Positions 10,015 through 18,999 of a stretch of 64,000 bases of DNA are shown here, in pieces. Position numbers and translations under genes: made by a program. The first letter of the stretch is position 1. Every line of letters starts with the position of its first letter. The stretch is from RBG-16-34-14 sp963798865 (GTDB taxonomy: Bacteria; Bacteroidota; Ignavibacteria; Ignavibacteriales; Ignavibacteriaceae): contig CAWCVZ010000004.1 of NCBI GenBank assembly GCA_963798865.1, positions 620,001 through 684,000 on the forward strand, read 5' to 3'. Under the pieces are notes generated by a model, which saw only the letters and a list, made by a program, of their open reading frames with translations, ran no database searches and had not been told where the DNA came from.

Positions 10015-10317
10015 TTATTGAAGTACCGGATCTTGAATTTCTTTTAAGAGTTTGTTGATAATTTCATCGGCTCTTTGCCATTCTTCAAGAGGCACAAATC
10101 TTTCTGCATACAGCCACCATGTTCCGTCTGTTGAAAGTAATGTGTTACATTTAAAACACTTATCACTCGTATATATTTTTAACCCGACATCCAACACAGT
10201 ACTGCATCTGCAACTCCATATGTTGTTTACAACATATATTTTTTGTTCTTTTAGCTTCACTCCGCATTCGCTGTATTTACCTTTAATACAAACAACTTTT
10301 TGTCCGGAATAAAACAT
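10015..10317 (-). CDS. Small cysteine-rich hypothetical protein
   Basis: About 100 residues, on the strand opposite its neighbours. The start is placed at the ATG at 10317 because AGGAGGG lies just upstream of it; the open frame itself extends to an ATG at 10344. Six cysteines fall in the first two thirds, including C-x-C (WSCRCST) and C-x-x-C (KCFKCN), compatible with a small zinc-ribbon or a structural metal site. Tryptophans are clustered near the C-terminus (TWWLYAERFVPLEEW). The family is not recognised. It faces the end of the broken propeller gene and lies at the edge of the accessory stretch that follows. Confidence 0.6.
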   Translation of the reverse strand: MFYSGQKVVCIKGKYSECGVKLKEQKIYVVNNIWSCRCSTVLDVGLKIYTSDKCFKCNTLLSTDGTWWLYAERFVPLEEWQRADEIINKLLKEIQDPVLQ

Positions 10318-10646
10318 AAAACCCTCCTGATTATGTCTTAACACTTAAACCTGTTATCAAAGTTATTAATTATTATATCATAGTCAACCAAAGACTTTAT
10401 TGAGGTTATTTTTCGCTTTATCTTGAAAAGGTTAAGCATTTAACTTAAGTTTGGTAAATATTAATAACTTCCCTAATTGTTTAATTTGGGTTTAGGGGAA
10501 GGGAAAAAATGAAAATCTATGCTTTCCAAATAATGTTCCTCGATATCAAAATTAAATTGGAATATATCATCCTCAATGATAGAGTGTTGTATAGAATTTT
10601 GGCAGTATAATTAATAGTTATGTGCTTATGAGAGCATCTTGATTTT

Positions 10647-11520
10647 ATGAGAAATTTACAAATTGGTATCCCGAAAGATTATTTTATTCTCATGCTTCTA
10701 ATAACGATAAATTAACTAAAATCGTTGAGAAAGAAGTACGGGAATTGGGATATGAAATATAAATTGTGAGAGGAATCTTGTTGGGATTCCATTAATTGAA
10801 AAGTTGCGCGAGGAATTGAATTAATTGTAATGCTTTACTTGTAGGATGGTCAACAAACACTAATTTAAAAAGTAGTAGCCAAATTATTTCATTTGAAATC
10901 GGAATGGCATATTCATTAAGTCTTCCGATTTACATTATTAAAACATTTAAAGGCAAAATCCCTGGTTTTTTGATAAGCTAACGGATTATATCAAGATCGA
11001 TGAACATCCTGAAGTAAAAGTTAAAGAAGCATTACAAAAAATGGAACCATTTTCTTTTTTACACCCAATTGATTTATTAATTCCTAAAGAAGAATTATTT
11101 AAATATCCAAATAGAAATCAAAGTAAAAATATTACTTTGGTTCAAGATGACGGTTCTCTTAATATTCCGCAAGATTTTAACGATATAATTCATTTTAGAT
11201 TGATAAATAGAAAACCTAAATCTGAAAAAAATGTAAGATTATTATTAAAATTTCCAAAAGAAATTTCTATCATATTCGATGCTGGCAGTTTAGATGGAAG
11301 TTCAAAAGTACAACGCAATGAAATATTTGATATGAGAGAAACACCTAAAGGAACAGTTAGAATGTATTGGGTTTCTTTGCCTGTTGAAAATATGAATTTC
11401 GAAATAAGATTAAAAACAGATAATGAATTAGTTAAAAAGCAATCTTTTATAGAATGTTTTTGTTCTAGTGATAACATTGTTGGATGGAGGAAAAAAGAAT
11501 TTCTAGTTCGATTTATTTAA
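10647..11520 (+). pseudogene. Degraded TIR-like gene with an unknown C-terminal domain
   Basis: Reading across frames gives a TIR-like N-terminus: FYSHASNNDKLTKIVEKEVRELGYEI (10681-10760 region), then WDSIN, then ALLVGWSTNTNLKSSSQIISFEIGMAYSLSLPIYIIK (10830-10945), then PWFFDKLTDYIKIDEHPEVKVKEALQKM. The opening SHAS motif, the alternating strand-helix pattern and the Glu in FEIGMA match TIR/TIR-like NAD-consuming or adaptor domains. At least three frame changes and in-frame stops interrupt this part. The last 159 codons, 11041-11520, are open and encode a mostly beta region with no family I recognise. The ATG at 10647 is a guessed start. In intact form such a TIR plus sensor-like domain arrangement would suggest an immune effector (inference). 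The attC-like palindrome begins immediately after its stop. Confidence 0.6.
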
Positions 11521-11527
11521 GTATCGC

Positions 11528-11716
11528 ACATAACCAGCTTTTCCACCCGTCCGCGTTTTCAATGTGGCAGTTTCCTAATCTTCGGGCTTGGTAAAAAGTA
11601 AGGCATTTTTGTTCGGGGTTGTTCTATTAAATAAAATTGTTAATAATTATTGGCAGTAGCTTTTCATTTCGTCATTGTTGTTCGGGGCGGACGGGTGAAA
11701 AGCAACATCGTTATAT
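11528..11716. other. attC-like imperfect palindrome (possible integron cassette site)
   Basis: Left arm GCTTTTCCACCCGTCCGC (11537-11554) pairs with right arm GCGGACGGGTGAAAAGC (11687-11703), leaving one unpaired base in the stem, a feature typical of attC sites. The outer ends carry ACATAAC (11528-11534) and GTTATAT (11710-11716), which resemble the R-box pair RYYYAAC/GTTRRRY but deviate at inner positions. The total is about 189 bases, long for attC but in the upper range. The next gene starts 19 bases after the right end, as in a cassette. No integron integrase gene is visible in the window. A terminator or another mobile-element end is an alternative reading. Confidence 0.45.
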
Positions 11717-11734
11717 TGCTAAAATAAAAAAGTA

Positions 11735-12650
11735 ATGAAAAAATATCATTTAAGATTTTTAAACCCATATGAAATTCCAACTTCCAAAGATGCTTTTGAA
11801 ATTTCCTTTTCGTACCAAATTGTTGATTGGAAGTTTTATAGTAAACCAGAACAAGATTATTATACGAAAACAAATTATATAAAAATTGGAATTACGGGTA
11901 GAATGGATGCTTCTTGGAGAGCAAAAGATAAAAATTTCAATTTAATGAAAGTATTATTTGAATATGGTAAAAGACACGTTATTCAAAAATTAAAAGACGA
12001 TACCCTACAAGAAAAAGAAGAATTAATTATTTCGTCAACAACCCATCCAGATAAATGCCCTTTTGATTCAGCAAAGTTAGAATCCCCTAATGATAACTGG
12101 ATTGAAGTAAAACTAGAGAACAAACCTATTATGAAAGAAGAAGAGTTTAGTGAATTGGCAGCGTTTATAATTGATACAAGAGACAATATCAATACTTTAT
12201 TTCATAAGCTTTATAATGCTAAACTTTTGCTTAAAGACCAAGAAAGAGATTTATTAAAATTATTCAGAAATGCTAAAACCCCGGAAGAATTTACTTATCG
12301 TGTTACTTCACATAGAAATATTATAACCAACTTAATGTTACAACGTTGATTGAATTAGTCAATGATAATCAGATGATAATCAACAATAAATGGTTTTGAA
12401 CGTCATAAAAAAAGAGTTTACTAATAATTATCAAGATTCAATAATTAAAAATTTTAGACATATTAATAGACTAAGAATGAGTTATCCAATTCACAGTGAT
12501 CAAGTTGATGGAATAATTGAGGCATTGAAATATTTCGGTTTAGAATATCCAATAAAAGATTTTACAAAAGCTTGGAAAATTATTTTAGGTAATTATAAAA
12601 AGTCTTTGGAAATATTATTAGAGCTTTATAAGAAAAAAGTATTTCCATAA
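11735..12650 (+). pseudogene. Unknown ~305-residue protein, frame broken twice
   Basis: Visible as an open frame of 204 codons (11735-12349) and one of 86 codons (12390-12650). The bases between them, read in the third frame, give the protein-like bridge LIELVNDNQMIINNKWF, so I treat the pieces as one gene needing one extra base near 12345 and another near 12397. The C-terminal part, with LRMSYPIHSDQVDGII followed by two helices, contains an R-x5-H spacing reminiscent of HEPN-type motifs; this is only a hint. The N-terminal part is not recognised. If the two frames are real separate genes, they form a tight pair. The gene begins 19 bases after the attC-like site and is strongly AT-rich. Confidence 0.5.
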
Positions 12651-12843
12651 GCAAATATAACATCTTTAATAATGAAAAGATTATCAGGTAAAAAAAGAAA
12701 ATAAAAATCCCCTGACAATAAAGTTTTGGAAAAAAAAGTTCTTTGATAACTTTTTCGCCTGCGGGGAACTGATCTACAAATAAATTTTTTCTAATTATAA
12801 AACCTATTAATAAAATCAGCATTATAGATGGAGTGAAAATATA

Positions 12844-13314
12844 ATGGATATTATTATCCGAGAAGCAGTAGACGGTGATCTTGAAGCTTTAGTCTTGTGT
12901 CATAAACGTTTTATGGAGCACCACATCACTGTAGATGAGCGCTTTACGCTTCGATCAAAGGCAGCAGAGAAATGGGGGGAACAAATCGCCAGCGAGCTGA
13001 GCAATCCAAGTACACTCGTTTTGGTTGCCGAAGTTAATTCCAAAATAGTTGGATGCGCATATATTCTGATCAAATCTGGCGCATTGGATTTTGGTCCTGA
13101 GAAGATAGGTTATCTTTGCGGCGTGTTCGTAGAAACAGATTACCGGCGTCTGGGGATCGCACGACGTTTTCTATCGACGGCGTTAAATTGGTTGCGAATG
13201 AGAGATATATTCACAATCGAAGCAAGTTGGTCGGTTCATTCCGAAGAAGCAAAAAGCACCTGGCCTGTACTCGGATTTTTACCAATTAGCATTAGCGGGC
13301 AAATGCAGTTTTGA
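12844..13314 (+). CDS. GNAT-family N-acetyltransferase
   Basis: A 156-residue single-domain protein. The start MDIIIREAVDGDLEAL is the usual first strand and helix of the GNAT fold. The acetyl-CoA binding motif A is seen as GVFVETDYRRLGIARRFLSTALNWL (about residues 98-122), with R-R-L-G-I-A in place of the usual Q/R-x-x-G-x-G/A. It would transfer an acetyl group from acetyl-CoA to an unknown amine. Base composition is noticeably richer in G and C than in the genes on either side (many GCG, CGC and CTG codons), which, with its place in the accessory stretch, suggests transfer from another lineage (inference). Confidence 0.85.
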   Translation: MDIIIREAVDGDLEALVLCHKRFMEHHITVDERFTLRSKAAEKWGEQIASELSNPSTLVLVAEVNSKIVGCAYILIKSGALDFGPEKIGYLCGVFVETDYRRLGIARRFLSTALNWLRMRDIFTIEASWSVHSEEAKSTWPVLGFLPISISGQMQF

Positions 13315-13640
13315 GAAAATAAGAATCCATATTGGTTTATTTTAAGAACTCAGAGTTCGCTATGCATAACATCTTTAATCCTCCTTCGGCGGATTAAGAA
13401 TTAAAAGTAAATTGAGACAGAAAGAAATAAAACTCCTTTTGATATCATTGGATATTTAGTTTGAAATGAGTATATCCGGTACTAACCTTTCACCCTGCCC
13501 TACTATTTTGCCGTCCTTTATTCATTCGTCCACAAAAATAGAATTAATCTAAAAACTTTTTATTGTATTTAGAACATTTAATTGGTAATATGTTTTTTAC
13601 AGTAGGGGTTTAATAACTTATTATATAGGAGAAACTTAAA
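13315..13640. other. 326-base spacer with one hairpin
   Basis: No gene found. TTAATCC...GGATTAA at 13375-13397 forms a hairpin with a CTTCGG-type loop, possibly a weak terminator for the acetyltransferase. The 14-mer ATAACATCTTTAAT at 13366-13379 also occurs at 12657-12670, seven bases after the stop of the previous gene. The downstream gene has a good ribosome binding site, TAGGAGAAA, at 13626-13634. Confidence 0.6.
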
Positions 13641-14015
13641 ATGGCACAAAAAGGAAAAGTTCAGCTGACGTTCGTTATTGTTGCACCACCAGACCAGGTT
13701 GCAGAAGGTGACCGGCTCTTCCAAAGCCATCAGCCATGGATGGAATCTACACACGAGCGCAGCGGGGATAAAGCTCTTTTAAGCTACAACGTATCCAAAT
13801 CGAAAGAGCTCACCAACCCTATGGATTCTAATTCGGCACCAACAGGAAATACCTGTTTCATACTAACAGAAGTCTATGAGACCGAAGCAGGTGTTGCAAA
13901 TCACTTTAAACTGGCAATGGAAACCTGGAAAGAATTCCCCGCACTTGCTGAGTGGCTCGGGAAGTGCACTATGACCGGTGTTCCTGCCGCCCCCATAATT
14001 AATTCGCTCTGGTAA
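13641..14015 (+). CDS. Small ABM-like (dimeric alpha-beta barrel) hypothetical protein
   Basis: 124 residues, no signal peptide, preceded by AGGAG. The segment FILTEVYETEAGVANHFKLAMETWKEFPALAEWL has the strand-helix pattern of antibiotic-biosynthesis-monooxygenase-like dimeric ferredoxin folds (EVYET followed by a helix with a central His). The opening VQLTFVIVAPPDQVAEGDRLFQSHQPWMESTH would be the first strand and helix. Codon use is richer in G and C than in chromosomal neighbours. Function is unknown; family assignment is tentative. Confidence 0.6.
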   Translation: MAQKGKVQLTFVIVAPPDQVAEGDRLFQSHQPWMESTHERSGDKALLSYNVSKSKELTNPMDSNSAPTGNTCFILTEVYETEAGVANHFKLAMETWKEFPALAEWLGKCTMTGVPAAPIINSLW

Positions 14016-14047
14016 ATAGCTGCAGAAAAAAAAGAAAAAAATCCTTC

Positions 14048-14083
14048 GGCAAAAAAGTTTTGCCTGTCTGCCGACAAGGCAGG
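14048..14083. repeat. Tandem hairpins including the CCTG..TGCCG..GGCAGG palindromic repeat
   Basis: GGCAAAA-AAG-TTTTGCC (14048-14064) is followed directly by a 21-base element beginning CCTGTCTGCCGACA and ending AGGCAGG (14063-14083). The second part belongs to the same family as the element inside tsaD (22915-22957) and the shorter one at 28789-28804. It lies 33 bases after the stop of the upstream gene and may act as a terminator. Confidence 0.55.
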
Positions 14084-14186
14084 GAAAAAATAATTTTTGA
14101 GAATTCCGTTATTGCTTCTTGATAGAATAAGTAGTAATTATTATTCAATAAATAAAACAGTTAACTCAAATCTTCAACAAACCAAA

Positions 14187-15388
14187 ATGAAGCAGGCCAA
14201 AAAATTATTTTTAATTGCTATACAGCTGTTATCACTTAACTTAACTTTTGCTCAGTGGACAAAAATCACCTCTGTCCCTTCAAACGATATAGTTGCATTG
14301 GTTGTTAACAATAATATAATTTATGGGGCTTCCAATTCAAATGAAATTTATGAAAGCAGTGATGCCGGGATTGTCTGGAATACTTTAACAGTTAACATTA
14401 ATCCCATTGATATAACTTCACTAATATTTTTTAATAATAAAATTTATGCAGGCACTTTTACACACGGAGTCTTCTATAGTTCAGACAATGGTAATACCTG
14501 GCAAAACTCAAACTTATCGTCTATATCAGACTTTGCTGTTAGAAATAATGTTTTGTATGCCTCTACCCTGGGGAATGGTATTGCAGTTTTAGATACAAAC
14601 ACAAACAATTGGACATTTATCAATGATTCCCTGCCGAGCTATTCTGTTAATGTTCAAAGTATAATCGGTTCACCTAATTTTTTGATGACAGCAGCAGGGG
14701 CAAACGGCACTTTTTATAAATATGATTTCAATGGTAATTATTGGATTGAAGGGTTTTACTATGGCATATTAAGACCGGGACTCCTAATTGATAATCTTAT
14801 CAACGATGCCGATACTATTTTTGCTGTAAATGGAAACAGGATTATTAAGAGCAGCGATGCTGGTACAAGCTGGACAGATGATAAATCAGACACCCGCAAT
14901 GGTGTTTACCGAAATATATATGCTGGTGCAAATAATTATTATACTTTGACAAATTTGCCCACAGGTGGAACCTGGATTCAACAGCGCAGCAAGTATGCAG
15001 ATATTGGAACTACCTGGGCAACTGATGAAGAATTTTAAACGAAGGATTTTCCTATGATATAATTGAATACAACGATAAGTTATTTTTAGGAAGGAACGAT
15101 GGCTTATATGTTAAGAGCCTGGTTACGAACGTAATAGACGACACAAAAAATAGTACTTTTAAATTCTATCTCTATCCCAACCCGGCAATTGGCGGAGTAA
15201 TAAATGTTGAAAGCGAAAAGGACATTATTTCCCTTGAAGTGTTCAATGAGATAGGGCAGGTCGTTTATAAAACCGATGTCAATAAATTAATTTTTCAATT
15301 TAAAACTAATCTTCCAAACGGAATATATTTTTTGCGGCTAAACCTTAAAGGCGATGTTAGAACAACCAAGCTTATTATCCTTAAATAA
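14187..15388 (+). CDS. Secreted BNR-type protein with T9SS sorting domain, one frameshift
   Basis: The start at 14187 is chosen because it gives a normal signal peptide (hydrophobic core, cleavage after NLTFAQ); an ATG-like start at 14097 would add 30 unlikely residues. Several BNR-like units follow (ESSDAGIVWN, SSDNGNTWQ, SSDAGTSWT). The frame stops at 15038 but continues one base out of phase as LNEGFSYDIIEYNDKLFLGRNDGLYV, then a T9SS type-A sorting domain (FYLYPNPAIGGVINVES to TTKLIILK) ending at 15388. The break lies in GAATTTTAAACG (15031-15040) and requires one missing base. The protein should be exported by the Sec system and secreted or surface-anchored by the type IX system. Total about 400 residues. 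Confidence 0.75.
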
Positions 15389-15492
15389 AAAACATCACCC
15401 AAGTTGTTTTGTTCATCCCTGCCAAGGCATGGTAAAATGGATTGATTGCAAAACTATAAATCAATATATGGATACAAAGTAAGGGGAACAGA

Positions 15493-16182
15493 ATGTCAAA
15501 TAACATTAAAGATATTTCATTAAGTAATGCTGCAAAGATAGCTGGTATAAGTTATCTGGTAATCTTTGTACTTGGCATCTTCGCCAATTTTTTTATTTTC
15601 GAAAATCTTATTGTGCCGGGAAATGCAGAGACCACTGCAAATAACATTCTGGCTAATGAATTACTTTTCCGCAGCGGTATTGTTACCTGGTTAATCGTTC
15701 TCATTTGTGATGTATTGATTGCCTGGGCACTTTATATTTTTCTCAAACCGGTCAGCAAAAGTATTTCCCTGCTTGCATCGTTGTTCAGGCTGGTATATTG
15801 CTCAATTTTCGCAATCACTCAGCTAAATTTATTAATATCCTTGCAGCTTCTGATTGGTGCGGATTACCTGAAAGTTTTTAACACAGAACAATTGCATGCT
15901 CTTGCTTTTCAATTTCTAAAAGGATTCTCGTACGGGTTTCTTATTGGATTGGTATTTTTTGGAATTCATTTGCTTGTTATTGGGTATTTAATTTTCAAAT
16001 CAGGTTTCATCCCAAAAATTCTTGGTGTCCTGCTGGTGCTTTCGGCTTTCGGTTATCTCGCAGATAGTTTTGCCAATTTCCTTTTATCAAACTACACCGA
16101 TTATAAAACAATATTTTTACTTCTTGTAGCAGTACCCGGTATTATTGGTGAACTATCATTCACTTTATGGCTTTTATTTTAA
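15493..16182 (+). CDS. DUF4386-family integral membrane protein
   Basis: 229 residues with six predicted membrane segments, the first at about residues 17-37 (ISYLVIFVLGIFANFFIF). The order of segments and the sequence around AWALYIFLKPVSKSISLLASLFRLVYCSIFA match the DUF4386 family, whose function is unknown. No signal peptide is predicted; the first helix should stay in the inner membrane. It stands alone, with AAGGGGAA just upstream as ribosome binding site (15480-15487). Confidence 0.8.
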   Translation: MSNNIKDISLSNAAKIAGISYLVIFVLGIFANFFIFENLIVPGNAETTANNILANELLFRSGIVTWLIVLICDVLIAWALYIFLKPVSKSISLLASLFRLVYCSIFAITQLNLLISLQLLIGADYLKVFNTEQLHALAFQFLKGFSYGFLIGLVFFGIHLLVIGYLIFKSGFIPKILGVLLVLSAFGYLADSFANFLLSNYTDYKTIFLLLVAVPGIIGELSFTLWLLF

Positions 16183-16324
16183 AGGAACAAAGGTTCAGCC
16201 TGATAATACATAGCTGATAACAAAACCTCATTGCACTGCACTGATATGTATCCTTCATAATTAAAAAAACAAACGTTATTTTTAATTTTATCTTTTCAAC
16301 TTGCAGACAATAAAGGAAATTATT

Positions 16325-17725
16325 TTGAAAATACAATTTTTAGGCGCAGCACAGGAGGTAACAGGCTCCCAACATTTATTATCAGTGAACGGAAAAAATA
16401 TTCTTTTGGATTGCGGTCTTTACCAGGGGAAAAGAAAAGCAGCATTTGAAATAAACAAAAACTTACCTTTTAATCCTTCAGAGATAGACGTTATGCTTTT
16501 ATCTCATGCACATATAGACCATTCGGGTAACATACCAAACCTTGTGAAAAACGGATTTAAAGGAAAAATTTATTCAACTTCTGCCACTGTTGATCTATGC
16601 CAGATCATGCTGCGCGATTCAGCTTATCTCCAGGAAAAAGATATAAAGTTTGTAAATAAAAAAAGATTAAAACAGGAAAAAAATCTTTTTGAACCTCTGT
16701 ACTCTATCGAAGACGTTGAAGAAGCAATGAAAAATTTTATCGGGCTGCAGTATGATAAAGCAGTTGAAATATCTTCGGGTGTAAGTGCAACTTTCAGAGA
16801 CGCAGGACATATACTTGGTTCTGCAGGCATTCTACTTGAGATTAAAGAGAATGGCAGCTCTACCCGCTTGGGATTTACAGGCGATATTGGAAGATTTGAT
16901 ATGCCTGTTTTAAATGATCCTAATATTCTTACCGATCTTGACGTTCTAATAATGGAAAGTACGTATGGAAATAAAACTCATCCCATTGCTCCTGATGTTG
17001 AAGAAGAATTAGCAACAACAATAAATGAAGTCGTTAAAAAGGGTGGAAAAATTATTGTCCCTGCTTTTGCAGTCGGCAGGACACAAATGATGGTTTATTT
17101 TTTACATAAGCTCTTTAACCAGAACCGGATTCCATTATTTCCCATTTATGTTGACTCCCCGCTTGCTTTGAATGCAACTGAAGTTTACAGGCTTCATCCC
17201 GAATGCTTTGACAGGGAGACTTACAGAATTTTTCTTGATAACAATGAAGATCCTTTTGGATTTAACAGGCTCACGTATATACGAAATGCCGAACAATCCA
17301 AGACATTAAATGATTTGAAAGAAACCTGCATGATAATTTCGGCTTCCGGTATGGCAGAAGGCGGCAGAATACTTCATCATTTGAAGAACAATATTGAAAA
17401 CAAAAATAATCTTATACTTTTTATAGGTTACGCTGCAAAAGAAACTCTGGCAAGAAAAATTAAGGATGGCGATGCAGAAGTAAATATACTTGGAGATCCG
17501 TATAAAATTAACGCTCAAATAAAAAATATGGATTATTTCAGTGCTCATGCAGATCAGAAAGGATTGCTTGATTATTTGAAATTTTCTTTACCTCAGAAAT
17601 TAAATAATATTTTTCTTGTTCACGGTGAAGAAGATCAGGCTCTTCCTTTAAGAGAAAAAATATTAAGTAAAGGATACAAAAATGTTTATTACCCGCTGAA
17701 GGGTGAAGTTTTCAATATTATTTAA
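16325..17725 (+). CDS. Metallo-beta-lactamase/beta-CASP RNA-processing enzyme
   Basis: A 466-residue protein of the CPSF/beta-CASP group, predicted to be a zinc-dependent endo- or exoribonuclease. The metal-binding motif HAHIDHSGN is near residue 60, further ligands appear in DAGHILGS and the TGDIG region, and the beta-CASP section carries SASGMAEGGRILHHL and FIGY, closing with VHGEEDQA. The TTG at 16325 is taken as start because AAAGGAA precedes it (16312-16318) and LKIQFLGAA is the usual first strand; an upstream TTG at 16301 adds eight residues with no signal. The gene is monocistronic, with a terminator-like hairpin after it. Confidence 0.88.
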   Translation: MKIQFLGAAQEVTGSQHLLSVNGKNILLDCGLYQGKRKAAFEINKNLPFNPSEIDVMLLSHAHIDHSGNIPNLVKNGFKGKIYSTSATVDLCQIMLRDSAYLQEKDIKFVNKKRLKQEKNLFEPLYSIEDVEEAMKNFIGLQYDKAVEISSGVSATFRDAGHILGSAGILLEIKENGSSTRLGFTGDIGRFDMPVLNDPNILTDLDVLIMESTYGNKTHPIAPDVEEELATTINEVVKKGGKIIVPAFAVGRTQMMVYFLHKLFNQNRIPLFPIYVDSPLALNATEVYRLHPECFDRETYRIFLDNNEDPFGFNRLTYIRNAEQSKTLNDLKETCMIISASGMAEGGRILHHLKNNIENKNNLILFIGYAAKETLARKIKDGDAEVNILGDPYKINAQIKNMDYFSAHADQKGLLDYLKFSLPQKLNNIFLVHGEEDQALPLREKILSKGYKNVYYPLKGEVFNII

Positions 17726-18249
17726 CCGGGTTATTTAAGAGAAGAAAAGAACCAAAGCTGTAAGTTCCTTTGCAGTTTTTTTTCCTCAACAACTCTGTCA
17801 AAACTAAATGTGCTTTTATGAGATGCAGTTTATAAATCTCTCTTTCTCTTTCACCTCTTACAGATAAATAATAAATGTTCTAATAATGATTAACAGGTAT
17901 TTGATACCTGTTTAAATAAAAAATTAACGGTAATAATCACGCTTTAAATAACTTCAGCATTTTAATTTCACTTTTAGCATTAGTTGTTAATCAAGTAATA
18001 ATAATCTTTTATAAAAATTAAAATTTTATCATTTACTCTACTTGTGAATTATCAATTCTTCTAATCAAAGTATGCTTGTTTACAATCGCAAACCTTGGCT
18101 CATCATTTGACTACATCCAATCGTTGTTAGAATTATAGCTTATTAAAAAAACTTGACAAGTGGGGACGATTAATTAAAAAATGAAATCAAAAAAAGCTAT
18201 AGTGAACTAATAATAATATTTTTAACAACTTTGACTAAATGGTGATAAA
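17726..18249. other. 524-base spacer with a strong palindrome
   Basis: No gene was found. AACAGGTAT-TTG-ATACCTGTT at 17892-17912 is a perfect 9-bp dyad with a 3-base centre and no T-tract, more like an operator than a terminator. A TTGACA-like box at 18153-18158 lies about 90 bases before the next start codon, but a convincing partner box is lacking. Confidence 0.5.
17757..17783 (+). terminator. Probable intrinsic terminator of the beta-CASP gene
   Basis: An imperfect short stem (GCTGTAAG against CTTTGCAG) followed by eight T residues, 31 bases after the stop codon at 17725. Confidence 0.5.
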
Positions 18250-18927
18250 ATGAAAAATTGTTTACTAATTCTCGTTTCAATATTTTTTTTGACCTCGATG
18301 ACAGTTGCGCAAGAAGCAGCTAAACAACCTGTAAAGGATTCTACTGACATACACTCAAATAGACCTAAGGCCAATTCCCAGCAATATTCTGAACCAAAAA
18401 TTGTTGACGAAATTCAGGTAGAATCAGTCAACACTGATGATAACGGAATTCAATTTAGTATGGCTGGATTACTTTTGGGTTCGCTTCAAAACTGGAGTGA
18501 AGTAAAAACCGATGATAGTAAAATAGGTTTTGGATTTTCTGGAGATTTGTTCGCAGGTATTATTATTGACGATATGTATGTTGGCGTCGGTCCGCATCTT
18601 GGATATAGTTTCTGGACTTTAAGCAAATCAGCAGGCGGAATTACTGCAAGTGCAACTACATCAGTTAATGATTTTGGAATAAGCCTTGGAGCAGCCTGGG
18701 AAGGGTTCTATTTGACACTTGGAGCAGGTAATGGTGGTGCAAGTGTTACTGCAACTGTAGGTGATGAATCACAAACAGTAGATATGCCTGAAAGTATAGG
18801 TTATAAAAGAGTTGGCATTGGTTGGTTTGATGGTTTTGCGATTGGATTGGCTGTAGTTTCATATTCGGATGAAAATATACCTAACAATCTCAATCGAGTG
18901 GAAATGAATTTAGGCTGGGCGTTTTAA
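18250..18927 (+). CDS. Secreted outer-membrane beta-barrel-like protein
   Basis: 225 residues with a signal peptide (cleavage near TVAQ, residue 20). After a polar linker, amphipathic beta-strand patterns dominate (GIQFSMAGLLLGSLQNW, KIGFGFSGDLFAGIIIDDMYVGVGPHLGYSFW, VGIGWFDGFAIGLAVVSYS), ending in aromatic Phe (GWAF), the usual end of an outer-membrane barrel. The family is not recognised. It stands alone and is followed by a clear terminator. Confidence 0.7.
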   Translation: MKNCLLILVSIFFLTSMTVAQEAAKQPVKDSTDIHSNRPKANSQQYSEPKIVDEIQVESVNTDDNGIQFSMAGLLLGSLQNWSEVKTDDSKIGFGFSGDLFAGIIIDDMYVGVGPHLGYSFWTLSKSAGGITASATTSVNDFGISLGAAWEGFYLTLGAGNGGASVTATVGDESQTVDMPESIGYKRVGIGWFDGFAIGLAVVSYSDENIPNNLNRVEMNLGWAF

Positions 18928-18933
18928 ATATTT

Positions 18934-18963
18934 TGCGGGATAACATCCCGCATTTATTTCTTA
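18934..18963 (+). terminator. Intrinsic terminator of the beta-barrel gene
   Basis: TGCGGGAT-AAC-ATCCCGCA (18934-18952), a perfect 8-bp stem, followed by the T-rich TTTATTTCTT, seven bases after the stop at 18927. Confidence 0.75.
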
Positions 18964-18999
18964 TAAAAATTAGTTTGATTATTCTGAGTTTGAAATTTA

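Noticed and set aside
10345..14035. Complete integron or intact defence island
   Set aside because: No integrase, only one reasonable attC-like site, and the two defence-like genes are broken; evidence supports at most a remnant.
18153..18181. Sigma-70-like promoter (TTGACA plus TAAAAA) before the outer-membrane protein gene
   Set aside because: Only the first box fits; the second is weak and promoters in this phylum often differ, so it is mentioned but not called.
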